Below, piece by piece: positions 46,315-55,906 of a DNA stretch of 64,000 bases. Each line of letters begins with the position of its first letter. Position 1 is the stretch's first letter. The stretch lies in contig NZ_FQWM01000006.1 of NCBI RefSeq assembly GCF_900129685.1, positions 166,001-230,000 of the forward strand, given 5' to 3'. The notes beneath the pieces were generated by a model. It saw only the letters and a list, made by a program, of their open reading frames with translations. It was not told where the DNA came from and ran no database searches. The position numbers and the translations under genes were made by a program. The DNA is from Cognatishimia maritima. Lineage in GTDB: Bacteria > Pseudomonadota > Alphaproteobacteria > Rhodobacterales > Rhodobacteraceae.

Positions 46315-49300
46315 ATGCATGTCGTCTTTCGCGAAAGCCATGGGTTAGAGGAAACCGAAACCCCGATTGACCTGGCCCAAAGCCCGGCCGATCTGGTGGT
46401 TTTGTCGTTCTCTGACAGCGACCTTGGTGCTTTCGCGGCAGGATGGCATCGTGCGAATGGCGATTTGCCGTCCTTGCGGCTGGCTAATCTGGCGGCACTA
46501 AAACACCCTCTGTCTGTCGACACCTATGTTGAACAGACCTTGGAGGGTGCAAAGGCCGTTTTGGTGCGCCTGATTGGCGGCATCCCCTATTGGTCCTACG
46601 GCATCCAGCAACTGCAAGATTTGGCCCGCCGCAAAGGCTTGGCCCTTGCTGTGCTGCCCGCCGACGGTCGCCCGGACACCCGATTGGATGAGGTTTCGAC
46701 CCTTCCTAAGTCCACTTTGGACCGGCTGACGCATCTTTGCGATACCGGCGGCGCGGTGGCCGCGCAGGCGGCGTTGGCTCAGCTTGCTTTGGCAGCGGGG
46801 CTTTATGCAAAGCCAGTGATGGGCAGCAAAACCGTGCCGGATTTTGGCGCTTGGCGGCCTAATATAGGCGTCTGCGAGGCTGCGCGCCAAACTGACAAGC
46901 CGCTGATTGTTCTCTCCTTTTACCGTTCGTACCTGACAGCGGCAGATCTGGACCCAATCGAGGCCATCGCGGCAGAGTTTGAAACCCGCGGTTACGAGGT
47001 AATCGGCCTCTTTGCGCCCACCCTGAAACAACCGGCAGCCGCTGCGTGGATCGCCGAAACGCTGCAAAACTTGCAGCCTGCTGCCGTTGTGAACGCCACG
47101 GCCTTTTCCGGCAAAGGCGATGACGGAGCTTCTCCGCTTGATGCGACAGACGCGCCGGTTTTCCAGATGGCACTGGCGACCAGCCGCCAAAAGGCATGGG
47201 CAGACGCGGAACGTGGTCTGGCCCCGGCGGATTTGGCCATGCATGTGGTTTTACCCGAAGTCGATGGTCGTCTTTTTGCGGGGGTCGCCAGCTTCAAAGA
47301 ACCCGGCAAGAAAGACCCTGCGCTGGAATACTCCCGGTTCGGGCACCGCGCCGCGCCTGATCGGATCGCAGCAATCGCGGATAAGGTCTGCGGTTGGGTG
47401 CGCTTGGAGCAGACGCCAATGGCCGAAAAGCGTGTGGCTATGGTGCTTTCGACCTACCCCGGTCAGAATTGGAACATGGCCCATGCCGTAGGATTGGACG
47501 CCTTCGCAAGTGCCGAAGCAATTGCCGATGATTTCAGCAATGAGGGCCTGCAGGTTTCAGCCGGAGCGCCTTTGGAAAAGGCGCTGTCCTCAGAAAAGAT
47601 CAAATGGTCTATTGCTGTCTACCAAGCTGCTTTGAAACAACTCCCTCAGTCTTTGCAGGATGACTTGGCAGAAGTCTGGGGCGATCCGTCGAATGACCCA
47701 TCCTGTGAAAGCGGCGCATTTCAATTCGCAGCCACCCAACGCGGCAATCTGCTGATCGCGCTACAGCCTGAACGCGGGTCAGACGCTGTGCGTGAAGATG
47801 AATATCACGACCTCGCCCGCACGCCGCGCCACAGTTATGTCGCCTTCTACCTTTGGCTCCAACACCAATTCGATACCCATGCCATCGTGCATGTTGGCGC
47901 GCATGGCACGCTGGAATGGCTGCCAGGTAAGTCGGTCGCCCTGTCTGGCAATTGCTGGCCCGAAGTCCTTACTGGTCACCGCCCGGTCATCTACCCGTTC
48001 ATCGTGAATGACCCCGGCGAGGCCGCGCAGGCCAAACGCCGCATTGGGGCTGTGACCCTCGGCCATGTCCCCCCACCGCTAAAAGAAAGCGCCACTCCAC
48101 AACGGTTCGCCATCCTGGAAAGCCTGCTGGATGAATTCTCAAACGCCGACGGTTTGGACCCAAAGCGGCGCGACCGGCTGCAGGACAGCATCCGCAGCGA
48201 AGCCGAAGCTCTGGGTCTTGCTGACCAGCTTGGTCTTGGTGCCGCGACCTCTCTTGCAGAGGCGATCACGCGCATCGACACCTTTGTCTGTGACATCAAG
48301 GAAAGCCAGTTCGGCGACGGGCTGCACATCTTTGGCCGCGCCCCTGACACTCAAACCGCGTTCGACGCCGCCCCGTCGGCCAAAGCCGAACGCGAAGCGC
48401 TGATCCGCGCCATTCATGGCAAGCGCATCGAGGCTGGCCCATCCGGGTCGCCTTACCGAGGGCGTACCGATGTGCTGCCAACCGGACGCAATCTTTTCAC
48501 AACCGACCCCCGTAGCGTGCCGACGCGCGCGGCCTATGCGCAGGGTGTGAAATTGGCCGAAGAACTCGTGCGCAAACATCTGCAAGACGAGGGCGATTAT
48601 CCGAAAAACCTGATCGTGGACCTTTGGGGCTCGGCTACCATGCGCACGGCGGGGGAAGAATTCGCCATGGCGCTGCACTTGCTGGGTGCAAAACCGGTGT
48701 GGGACGAAGGATCAGAACGCGTCTCGGGTGTCGAAATCCTTCCCATTGCTATGCTTGAACGCCCCCGCTTGGACGTGACCCTGCGTGTCTCGGGCCTATT
48801 CCGGGATGTCTTCCCGACGCTTTCAGCCCTCTTTTCCCAAGCTGTTCGCGCCCTCGCAGATCGTGAAGAAAGCCCCGATTGGAATCCCTTTGTGGGCGAA
48901 ACGCCCGCGCCGCGCGTCTATGGGCCTGCGCCGGGCTGTTATGGGCTTGGGATGGGGCATTTGACCGATTACGGCGATGACGCAAAACAGAAAGCGGGCG
49001 AGGCTTGGCTTTCCGCGTCCAGCTGGGCGCTCGACCAAGACAAGCCGCATCAAGACCAGACCGGCATTCGACATCGCGTTGCTGCTGCTGACAGCTTTGT
49101 GCACCTGCAGGACATGCCGGAAACCGACATCCTTTTGGCCGTCGACTATGCAAGCCACGAAGCGGGGTTCAAAGCCGCGCAAACCGTCACCGGCGGCAAT
49201 GCAGCGCTCTACCATCTGGATGCGACAAATCCGGCGAAGCCACGCGCCCGCACCTTGGACGAAGAGGTTGCGCGCGTCGTGCACGCCCGCGCCACCAACC

Positions 49301-49590
49301 CGGACTGGCTGGCTGGAATGATGCGGCACGGGTTCCGCGGCGGCGCAGAAATAGCGGCGACGTTGGAGCATATGGCGGCCTTTGCCCATCTGGCAGATGC
49401 CGTACATCCTGCGCTGTTTGACGCCTATCACGAGGCAACATTGGGCAATGACGCCATTGTCGCTTTCCTAAGTGAAAACAACCCGCAAGCCCTCGCCGCA
49501 ATGCGCGACCGCTTTGCCGCGCTTTATGATGCTGGCCTTTGGCAGACCCGCCGCAATTCAATCCTCGCCGACCTGGAGACCGCGCCATGA
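46315..49590 (+). CDS. cobN: Aerobic cobaltochelatase large subunit
   Basis: 1091 residues. ATP-dependent insertion of Co(II) into hydrogenobyrinic acid a,c-diamide, together with CobS and CobT (not in the window). It shows the CobN/BchH family core, including the VHVGAHGTLEWLPGK, YPFIVNDPGEA and LWGSATMRTAGEE segments, and the His residues expected for metal handling. It is shorter than some CobN (about 1250) but of normal Rhodobacterales-like length. Overlaps cobG by ATGA. Confidence 0.95.
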   Translation: MHVVFRESHGLEETETPIDLAQSPADLVVLSFSDSDLGAFAAGWHRANGDLPSLRLANLAALKHPLSVDTYVEQTLEGAKAVLVRLIGGIPYWSYGIQQLQDLARRKGLALAVLPADGRPDTRLDEVSTLPKSTLDRLTHLCDTGGAVAAQAALAQLALAAGLYAKPVMGSKTVPDFGAWRPNIGVCEAARQTDKPLIVLSFYRSYLTAADLDPIEAIAAEFETRGYEVIGLFAPTLKQPAAAAWIAETLQNLQPAAVVNATAFSGKGDDGASPLDATDAPVFQMALATSRQKAWADAERGLAPADLAMHVVLPEVDGRLFAGVASFKEPGKKDPALEYSRFGHRAAPDRIAAIADKVCGWVRLEQTPMAEKRVAMVLSTYPGQNWNMAHAVGLDAFASAEAIADDFSNEGLQVSAGAPLEKALSSEKIKWSIAVYQAALKQLPQSLQDDLAEVWGDPSNDPSCESGAFQFAATQRGNLLIALQPERGSDAVREDEYHDLARTPRHSYVAFYLWLQHQFDTHAIVHVGAHGTLEWLPGKSVALSGNCWPEVLTGHRPVIYPFIVNDPGEAAQAKRRIGAVTLGHVPPPLKESATPQRFAILESLLDEFSNADGLDPKRRDRLQDSIRSEAEALGLADQLGLGAATSLAEAITRIDTFVCDIKESQFGDGLHIFGRAPDTQTAFDAAPSAKAEREALIRAIHGKRIEAGPSGSPYRGRTDVLPTGRNLFTTDPRSVPTRAAYAQGVKLAEELVRKHLQDEGDYPKNLIVDLWGSATMRTAGEEFAMALHLLGAKPVWDEGSERVSGVEILPIAMLERPRLDVTLRVSGLFRDVFPTLSALFSQAVRALADREESPDWNPFVGETPAPRVYGPAPGCYGLGMGHLTDYGDDAKQKAGEAWLSASSWALDQDKPHQDQTGIRHRVAAADSFVHLQDMPETDILLAVDYASHEAGFKAAQTVTGGNAALYHLDATNPAKPRARTLDEEVARVVHARATNPDWLAGMMRHGFRGGAEIAATLEHMAAFAHLADAVHPALFDAYHEATLGNDAIVAFLSENNPQALAAMRDRFAALYDAGLWQTRRNSILADLETAP

Positions 49591-50717
49591 GCCGCCCCGC
49601 CGCGAAAGGTTGGTGCCCCGGTGCCTATAAGCCGATGATGTCAGGTGACGGTCTTGTGGTCCGCGTGCGCCCCGTAATGGCCCGCCTGACAGCAAAGCAG
49701 GCCCTCGGACTTTGTGAACTGTCGCAGCGCTATGGTTCAGGCATGATTGACCTGACAAGCCGAGCCAATCTGCAAATCCGAGGCGTAACCGAAACAGATC
49801 ACGAAGCACTGCTGGAAGCATTGAACGCGCTTGATCTCTTGCCGGATAACCCGCAGCTAGAGGCGCGGCGCAATATTTTGATTGCCCCTTTCTGGCAGGT
49901 GAGTGATCTAACAGAACGCTTGGCGCGCAACCTTTACGCTCGGCTTTCTGATCTACCCGACTTGCCCGCCAAATTTGGCTTCGCCATCGACACCGGCCCT
50001 GCGCCCGTTTTTCAGAATAACTCCACCGATATTCGCATAGAACGCAGTGCGGCAGGCCTTATCGTGCGGGCGGATGGCTGTGCTTTGGGTCGCGAGGTCA
50101 CCGAAGAAACCGCGATCCCTGCCGTTATTGAGATGGCTCATTGGTTCATCGAAACAGATGGCATCCAATCCCGCCGCATGCATGCGCATGCCGACGTAAC
50201 GCCTTTGCCACAGGCCTGGCGCACGACGCCCCCACTGAATATTGGGTCGGCTGTTGTGCCCGGCCCTAGACAGCAGGGCGCAGTCTACGGCGCGCCGTTT
50301 GGACAGATCGAGGCATCTCAACTGGCCGATCTTGTCTCGCGTTCTGGCTGCCGCGCGCTGCGGGTGACCCCTTGGCGACTGTTCCTGACCGAGGACGCAG
50401 CGCCTGTGGACACAGATACCTTTGTGACCCGCGCGGATGATCCCATCCTGATGGTAAGCGCCTGCCCCGGAGCGCCTCTCTGTACGGCAGCGTCCGTGGA
50501 AACCCGCGCATTGGCGCGCAAAATCGCGGGCCGCACCGATGCGTCCTTGCATGTCAGCGGCTGCGCCAAAGGGTGCGCCCATCCGCGCAAAGCAGGCCTC
50601 ACCCTCGTGGGGCGAGAAGGCCGCTTTGACCTTGTGAAAAACGGGCTGCCATGGGATGAGCCCACCCAAACCGGCCTGACCGAAAATGACCTGCTCAACC
50701 GCATCGGAGAGTTTTGA
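49587..50717 (+). CDS. cobG: Precorrin-3B synthase
   Basis: 376 residues. Oxygen-dependent monooxygenase of the siroheme/[4Fe-4S] sulfite-reductase fold, making precorrin-3B from precorrin-3A. The ferredoxin-like domain (GMIDLTSRANLQIRG) is followed by the cluster-binding CPGAPLC and SGCAKGCAHP cysteines. Its presence marks the aerobic pathway. ATGA overlap with cobN; TGATG overlap with cobH. Confidence 0.94.
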   Translation: MSRPAAKGWCPGAYKPMMSGDGLVVRVRPVMARLTAKQALGLCELSQRYGSGMIDLTSRANLQIRGVTETDHEALLEALNALDLLPDNPQLEARRNILIAPFWQVSDLTERLARNLYARLSDLPDLPAKFGFAIDTGPAPVFQNNSTDIRIERSAAGLIVRADGCALGREVTEETAIPAVIEMAHWFIETDGIQSRRMHAHADVTPLPQAWRTTPPLNIGSAVVPGPRQQGAVYGAPFGQIEASQLADLVSRSGCRALRVTPWRLFLTEDAAPVDTDTFVTRADDPILMVSACPGAPLCTAASVETRALARKIAGRTDASLHVSGCAKGCAHPRKAGLTLVGREGRFDLVKNGLPWDEPTQTGLTENDLLNRIGEF

Positions 50718-51346
50718 TGCCTTACGATTACGAAAAAAACGGCCAAGCCATTTATGACGAAAGCTTTGCCACGATCCGGCGCGAGGCGGATTTGGCAGGC
50801 TTTGACCAAGACGAAGAGCAGGTTGTCGTGCGTATGATCCACGCAGCGGGCATGGTCGGGCTTGAGAAGTTTGTGAAGTTTACCCCCGGCATGGTCGCCG
50901 CAGCGCGATCTGCCATGGAAAACGGCGCACCGATCTTTTGTGATGCGCGCATGGTCTCTGAAGGTGTCACGCGCCCGCGCCTACCGGCGGACAATGAAGT
51001 GATCTGCACCCTCCACGCAGATGGCATTTACGAACTAGCCAAGAAGATGGGCAATACACGGTCCGCCGCAGCGCTGGAACATTGGCGAGACCGCCTTGGC
51101 GGCGCAATCGTTGCGATTGGGAATGCGCCCACTGCGCTTTTCCACCTGCTCAACATGCTCGAAGATCCAGATTGCCCGCGCCCAGCGGCGATTATTGGCT
51201 GTCCGGTTGGCTTTGTCGGCGCAATGGAAAGCAAAGACGCGCTGTGGCAAGATCAGCCGGTGCCTTGCATGATCGTCGAAGGGCGTCTTGGCGGCTCTGC
51301 CATGACCGTTGCCGCCATCAACGCCATCGCTAGCCGAAAGGAATAA
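50717..51346 (+). CDS. cobH: Precorrin-8X methylmutase
   Basis: 209 residues. Moves the C11 methyl group to C12, forming hydrogenobyrinic acid. The family core RMIHAAGMVGLEKFV and PAAIIGCPVGFVGAMESK are present, with the His in MIHAAG as the likely catalytic residue. The ATG at 50717 overlaps the cobG stop (TGATG). Confidence 0.95.
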   Translation: MPYDYEKNGQAIYDESFATIRREADLAGFDQDEEQVVVRMIHAAGMVGLEKFVKFTPGMVAAARSAMENGAPIFCDARMVSEGVTRPRLPADNEVICTLHADGIYELAKKMGNTRSAAALEHWRDRLGGAIVAIGNAPTALFHLLNMLEDPDCPRPAAIIGCPVGFVGAMESKDALWQDQPVPCMIVEGRLGGSAMTVAAINAIASRKE

Positions 51347-51349
51347 GCC

Positions 51350-52075
51350 ATGAGCGGCACCATCTATGGCATCGGCCTAGGCCCCGGCGACCCGGACTTG
51401 ATGAGCGTCAAAACCCATCGTTTGCTGACCAATGCAAAACACGTAGCATTTTTCCGCAAAGCGGGTCGCAAAGGTCAGGCGCGCGCGATTGTCGACGGCA
51501 TGATCCCAGAGGGCGCGATTGAGTTCCCGATGGAATACCCCGTGACGACCGAAATTCCACTGACCGATCCGCGCTACAACGAAATGCTTTCAAGTTTCTA
51601 CGCGGAGATCACAGACCACTTGATCGCACTCGCGAAATCTGGCGAAGACGTGGTGGTGCTGTGTGAAGGGGATCCGTTCTTTTATGGCTCCTTCATGCAC
51701 ATCTACACACGCGTCAAAGATCACGTTCCAACCGAAGTTGTCCCCGCAATCACCGGCATGTCGGGCGCATGGACGGCAACGGGCGCGCCGATCACCTGGG
51801 GTGATGACGTGCTGACCGTACTGATGGGCACGCTGGGCGAAGGCAAATTGATCCAGCACATCGCGGATACGGATGCTTTGGTGATCATGAAAATCGGCAC
51901 CAATTTTGAAAAGGTGATCCGCGCCTTAAAAGCGGGCGGCAAGTATGACGATGCCTATTTGGTGCAATTCGCAACCATGGGCAAACAGACCGTCAGCAAG
52001 CTGTCTGAGGTGACCGAAAATGTGACTCCGTATTTCTCGATCATCGTGGTGCACGGTCAGGGACGTCGTCCATGA
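51350..52075 (+). CDS. cobI: Precorrin-2 C20-methyltransferase
   Basis: 241 residues, SAM-dependent methyltransferase of the tetrapyrrole type, with the GLGPGDPDLMSVK N-terminus and the ALVIMKIGTNFEKVI segment seen in the C20 enzymes. The ATG follows the cobH TAA by three bases; its TGA overlaps cobJ by ATGA. Confidence 0.93.
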   Translation: MSGTIYGIGLGPGDPDLMSVKTHRLLTNAKHVAFFRKAGRKGQARAIVDGMIPEGAIEFPMEYPVTTEIPLTDPRYNEMLSSFYAEITDHLIALAKSGEDVVVLCEGDPFFYGSFMHIYTRVKDHVPTEVVPAITGMSGAWTATGAPITWGDDVLTVLMGTLGEGKLIQHIADTDALVIMKIGTNFEKVIRALKAGGKYDDAYLVQFATMGKQTVSKLSEVTENVTPYFSIIVVHGQGRRP

Positions 52076-52824
52076 GCGGCTCTGTCACCATCGTTGGCAT
52101 TGGGCCGGGCAAGGATGCCCTGATCACACCCGAGGTGCAAACCGCCATTGCGCAGGCGACTGATGTTGTCGGCTACATTCCTTACGTCGAGCGCATACCC
52201 GCGCGGGATGGGTTGACCAAACACGCGTCGGACAATCGCGTCGAAATCGACCGTTCCCGTCATGCTTTGGAAATGGCCACTGAGGGCAAACGTGTTGTCG
52301 TGGTGTCTTCTGGTGATCCAGGGGTGTTCGCGATGGCCGCCGCGGTTCTCGAAGCCGTTGAACATGGCGAGGCGCATTGGCGCGATCTTGATATTCAGGT
52401 CTTGCCCGGAATAACGGCGATGCTTGCTGCCTCAGCCGCTTGTGGCGCGCCTTTGGGCCATGATTTCTGCGCCATCAACTTAAGCGACAATATGAAACCA
52501 TGGTCTTTGATCGAAAAGCGGCTGCGTTTGGCGGCAGAGGCTGATTTTGCCATGGCGTTTTACAATCCGCGCTCCAAATCTCGTCCCGAGGGGTTTGGCA
52601 AAGCACTGAAAACTCTGCGCGACGCCTGCGGAGATGATCGGCCAATGATCTTCGCGCGAAATGTCAGTCGCCCGGATCAAGCGATCAAAATCGTGCCACT
52701 GACCGAGGTGACCGAGGACATGGCAGACATGCGCACTGTGGTATTGCTTGGGTCGTCGCAGACCCGGATCATCGAGCGCGATGGCGCGCCGCTGGTCTAT
52801 ACACCACGGTCTGTAGCAGGATGA
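52072..52824 (+). CDS. cobJ: Precorrin-3B C17-methyltransferase
   Basis: 250 residues, SAM methyltransferase that contracts the ring during C17 methylation. GIGPGKDALITPE, the PYVERIPARDG loop, SSGDPGVFAMA and FYNPRSKSRP match CobJ/CbiH. Its last 28 bases overlap, convergently, the 3' end of cobK. Confidence 0.94.
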   Translation: MSGSVTIVGIGPGKDALITPEVQTAIAQATDVVGYIPYVERIPARDGLTKHASDNRVEIDRSRHALEMATEGKRVVVVSSGDPGVFAMAAAVLEAVEHGEAHWRDLDIQVLPGITAMLAASAACGAPLGHDFCAINLSDNMKPWSLIEKRLRLAAEADFAMAFYNPRSKSRPEGFGKALKTLRDACGDDRPMIFARNVSRPDQAIKIVPLTEVTEDMADMRTVVLLGSSQTRIIERDGAPLVYTPRSVAG

Positions 52825-53555
52825 GCGTTCACCCACTTCAATACCGCTTCGGGCGTCGCGCAGTCTACGCGCGCAGGCAGTTTGGGGCGATCAATCATAA
52901 TAACAGGCAATCCAAGCGCCCGAGCTGCGTGGATTTTGGCCGCTGCTCCAGTGCCGCCGGCATTTTTACACACGACGACATCAACGTCGTGCTCTTTGAA
53001 AAGCGCGATGTCTCCCTCGACATCAAACGGCCCGCGCGCCACCACAACAGTGTGTTTGGGCAGTGCCGGAGCGTCCTCGGGCGCATCCACCAGCCTCAGA
53101 ACGTAGTGATGTTGCGGTTGCGCGGCGAAGTCATTCATATGCAAACGCCCCAGCGCCAGCATCACACGCTGCGATGGGCCCTCCAACGCAGCAATCGCCC
53201 CTGCCATGTCGGGTACAACCTGCCAGTTGTCTCCGGCCACCGGCTGCCAAGCCGGGCGCGTCAGGGCGGCCAAAGCCACGCCGGTTTGCTTGCTAGCTTC
53301 AAAAGCATTCCAACTCATCTGCGCGGCAAAAGGGTGCGTGGCATCAATCACATGGCTGATGTTGTGGTCACGGATGTACTGCACCAGACCTTCGACGCCG
53401 CCAAAGCCCCCCTCTCGCGTCGGGAGCGGCTGAACCTTTGGGTTGGCAACACGCCCGGCATAGCTGAACGTCGCCTTCAGACCCGTAGCCGCGACCAGTT
53501 TGGCCAAGGCACTCGCCTCGGTAGTGCCGCCCAGAATAAGGAGGTTTTGCGTCAT
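52797..53555 (-). CDS. cobK: Precorrin-6A reductase, opposite strand
   Basis: 252 residues. NADPH-dependent reduction of precorrin-6A to precorrin-6B. The N-terminus LLILGGTTEASALAKL, the IDATHPFAAQMSWNA core, and VVCKNAGGTGAAAKIHAARALGLPVIMIDRP are family hallmarks. It is antisense to its neighbours: its 3' end overlaps cobJ by 28 bases and its ATG (53553-53555) overlaps the cobL ATG (53554-53556) head to head. Its promoter must therefore lie inside cobL. Confidence 0.93.
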   Translation of the reverse strand: MTQNLLILGGTTEASALAKLVAATGLKATFSYAGRVANPKVQPLPTREGGFGGVEGLVQYIRDHNISHVIDATHPFAAQMSWNAFEASKQTGVALAALTRPAWQPVAGDNWQVVPDMAGAIAALEGPSQRVMLALGRLHMNDFAAQPQHHYVLRLVDAPEDAPALPKHTVVVARGPFDVEGDIALFKEHDVDVVVCKNAGGTGAAAKIHAARALGLPVIMIDRPKLPARVDCATPEAVLKWVNAHPATDRGV

Positions 53556-54756
53556 GTCTGATCTCGCTCCTCAACCTTGGCTGACCATCGTCGGATTGGG
53601 CGAAGATGGCGCAGAAGGGCTGCCACCTGCAAGCCTGAAGGCGCTGCAGGCCGCGGAAATTGTCATGGGGGCCAAGCGGCATCTTGGGTTGTTGCCAGAC
53701 CTCACCGCAAATTTGGTTGAATGGCCGGTGCCTTTTTCCGATGGATTACCCTTGCTGCAGACTTTTCGAGGCCAGGCGACAGTTGTCCTCGCCTCGGGCG
53801 ATCCGTTCTGGCACGGGGCGGGCGGTAGTCTTTTGAGTATTTTGAACAAAGAAGAATATAGGACCCTGCCAGCCGTCAGCAGCGTGTCGCTTGCCGCTGC
53901 CAATCTGGGCTGGGCTTTGGAGAAAACACCTTGCCTTGGACTGCACGCTGCCCCCTTTGGAAGGCTGCGGCCCTTGTTGGCTTCGGGCCAGAAGGTTCTT
54001 TGCACCTTGCGCGATGGCGCTGCGGTCAGTGATTTAGGTCAATGGTTGGATGGCGCTGGGTTCGGCGCGACCGAAGTCCACATACTTGAGGCGCTTGGTG
54101 GGCCGCGTGAACGCGTGCGAGCCGTACTGGCAACGGAAGTGCCAGTAGATATCCAGCATCCGGTTCTTGTTGGTCTGGACATCAAAGGCGACGGACCGGT
54201 GCTGCCACTCGCGTCTGGGCGCCCCAACAGCTTCTTTGCCAACGACGGCCAGATCACCAAACGCCCAACCCGCGCGCTGACCCTCTCGGCCCTTGCGCCG
54301 CAATATGGGGAGCACCTGTGGGACATCGGTGGCGGTTCCGGATCGATTAGCATTGAATGGCTGCTCTGCGGGCCTTCGCTGTCGGCAACCGTCTTTGAAG
54401 TTGACCCCACGCGCGCCGAGCGGATCAAAGTCAATGCCGCTGAGTTTGGTTTGGATCTGACCGTTGTCACCGGCGCTGCGCCTGCTGCCCTAGCGGATCA
54501 ACTGAAACCAGATGCGATTTTTATTGGCGGCGGTATCAGCGATGAGATGCTGCACTGGATTTGCGCGAACGTCACAAGCGGCACACGACTGGTGGCCAAT
54601 GGGGTGACTCTGGAAGCAGAGATGCTATTGGCCGCATGGCACAGCCGCAAAGGCGGTGATTTATTGCGGTTTGAACTAAGCGAAAGCAAACCCTTGGGCC
54701 GAAAACGCGGCTGGAAGGCCAGTTTTCCAATTGTGCAATGGAGTGTCACCCTATGA
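53554..54756 (+). CDS. cobL: Precorrin-6Y C5,15-methyltransferase (decarboxylating)
   Basis: 400 residues with both halves: an N-terminal CbiE-like methyltransferase (GLGEDGAEGLPPASLKAL) and a C-terminal CbiT-like Rossmann domain (WDIGGGSGSISIEW). It adds methyls at C5 and C15 with loss of the acetate carboxyl. AAGGAGG ten bases upstream lies inside cobK. Overlaps cobE by ATGA. Confidence 0.95.
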   Translation: MSDLAPQPWLTIVGLGEDGAEGLPPASLKALQAAEIVMGAKRHLGLLPDLTANLVEWPVPFSDGLPLLQTFRGQATVVLASGDPFWHGAGGSLLSILNKEEYRTLPAVSSVSLAAANLGWALEKTPCLGLHAAPFGRLRPLLASGQKVLCTLRDGAAVSDLGQWLDGAGFGATEVHILEALGGPRERVRAVLATEVPVDIQHPVLVGLDIKGDGPVLPLASGRPNSFFANDGQITKRPTRALTLSALAPQYGEHLWDIGGGSGSISIEWLLCGPSLSATVFEVDPTRAERIKVNAAEFGLDLTVVTGAAPAALADQLKPDAIFIGGGISDEMLHWICANVTSGTRLVANGVTLEAEMLLAAWHSRKGGDLLRFELSESKPLGRKRGWKASFPIVQWSVTL

Positions 54757-55115
54757 TCGTCGCCGGATTTGGTTTCCGCACGGGCGCAAGTGCCAAGAGC
54801 CTGAAAAACGCTTATGAGAAACTTGGCGGTGGAGCGGATGCCATTGCCGTTCCTGACGACAAAGCCGGAGCGTTATGTTTCAAACAACTGGCTGCCGATT
54901 TGGACCTGCCAGTGTACAAGATTTCTGCTGCGGACATGCAGGCCGTAGAAACGCAAACACAGGCACCACGCGTCATCGAAAAACGCGGCACCGGGTCGGT
55001 GGCAGAGGCTTGCGCTTTGGTGGCAGCAGGGGCAAACCCGCGTTTGATCGCAGCCCGGCATATCTCGGAAGACCGCATGGCAACATGTGCCTTGGCAGAA
55101 GGACAAGACCTGTGA
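54753..55115 (+). CDS. cobE: Cobalamin biosynthesis protein CobE
   Basis: 120 residues, the CbiG C-terminal-type domain: [13 protein letters not shown] at the start and [11 protein letters not shown] near the end. Its role in the aerobic route is not fully settled in the family. It overlaps cobL (ATGA) and cobM (GTGA), so it is tightly coupled. Confidence 0.9.
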   Translation: MIVAGFGFRTGASAKSLKNAYEKLGGGADAIAVPDDKAGALCFKQLAADLDLPVYKISAADMQAVETQTQAPRVIEKRGTGSVAEACALVAAGANPRLIAARHISEDRMATCALAEGQDL

Positions 55116-55906
55116 CCGTTCATTTTATCGGTGCCGGACCGGGCGCAGCTGACCTGATCACCCTACGGGGCCGCGACCTGATCGCGCGCTGCCCTGTTTG
55201 CCTTTATGCGGGCAGTTTGGTGCCCGATGAAATCCTATCCCATTGCCCAGAAGGTGCCGAGATCATCAACACCGCGCCCATGGATCTGGACGCCATCGTT
55301 GCCGCCTGCAAATCCGCAACAGACGCGGGGAAAGACGTGGCGCGGCTGCACTCAGGCGACCTGTCGGTTTGGTCCGCCATGGGGGAACAACTGCGTCGAT
55401 TGAAGGCCGAGGGCATCCCTGTCTCGGTCACGCCCGGCGTGCCAAGTTTTGCGGCGGCGGCGGCGGCTTTGGGCACGGAACTCACTTTACCCGGCTTGGC
55501 GCAATCGGTGGTTCTGACCCGCACGCCGGGCCGCGCGTCGACGATGCCCGAAGGCGAGACGCTCACGAATTTCGCCGCCACCGGCGCAACGCTGGCGATC
55601 CACCTGTCGATTGGCAATCTGGACTCTGTTGTGACCGAGCTGACGCCGCATTACGGCGCAGATTGCCCAGTGGCGGTGGTCTATCGCGCAAGCTGGCCCG
55701 ATCAAGAGATCATACGCACATCTTTGGCCGCCATGAAAGCTGATGTACCAGAACATGTCACGCGGACGGCCTTAATCCTTGTTGGCCCTGCGCTTGCAGG
55801 CGAAGGGTTCGAGGAAAGCTGCCTTTATGCAACGGATTACGACCGGCGCTACCGGCCTCAAACGGCAGACAGCCCTTGGTCCAGCTGGAGTCATGGCGAT
55901 GATTAA
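55112..55906 (+). CDS. cobM: Precorrin-4 C11-methyltransferase
   Basis: 264 residues, SAM-dependent methyltransferase. [43 protein letters not shown] and [22 protein letters not shown] are typical of the CobM/CbiF group. The start is GTG at 55112, fused in GTGA with the cobE stop. Confidence 0.95.
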   Translation: MTVHFIGAGPGAADLITLRGRDLIARCPVCLYAGSLVPDEILSHCPEGAEIINTAPMDLDAIVAACKSATDAGKDVARLHSGDLSVWSAMGEQLRRLKAEGIPVSVTPGVPSFAAAAAALGTELTLPGLAQSVVLTRTPGRASTMPEGETLTNFAATGATLAIHLSIGNLDSVVTELTPHYGADCPVAVVYRASWPDQEIIRTSLAAMKADVPEHVTRTALILVGPALAGEGFEESCLYATDYDRRYRPQTADSPWSSWSHGDD

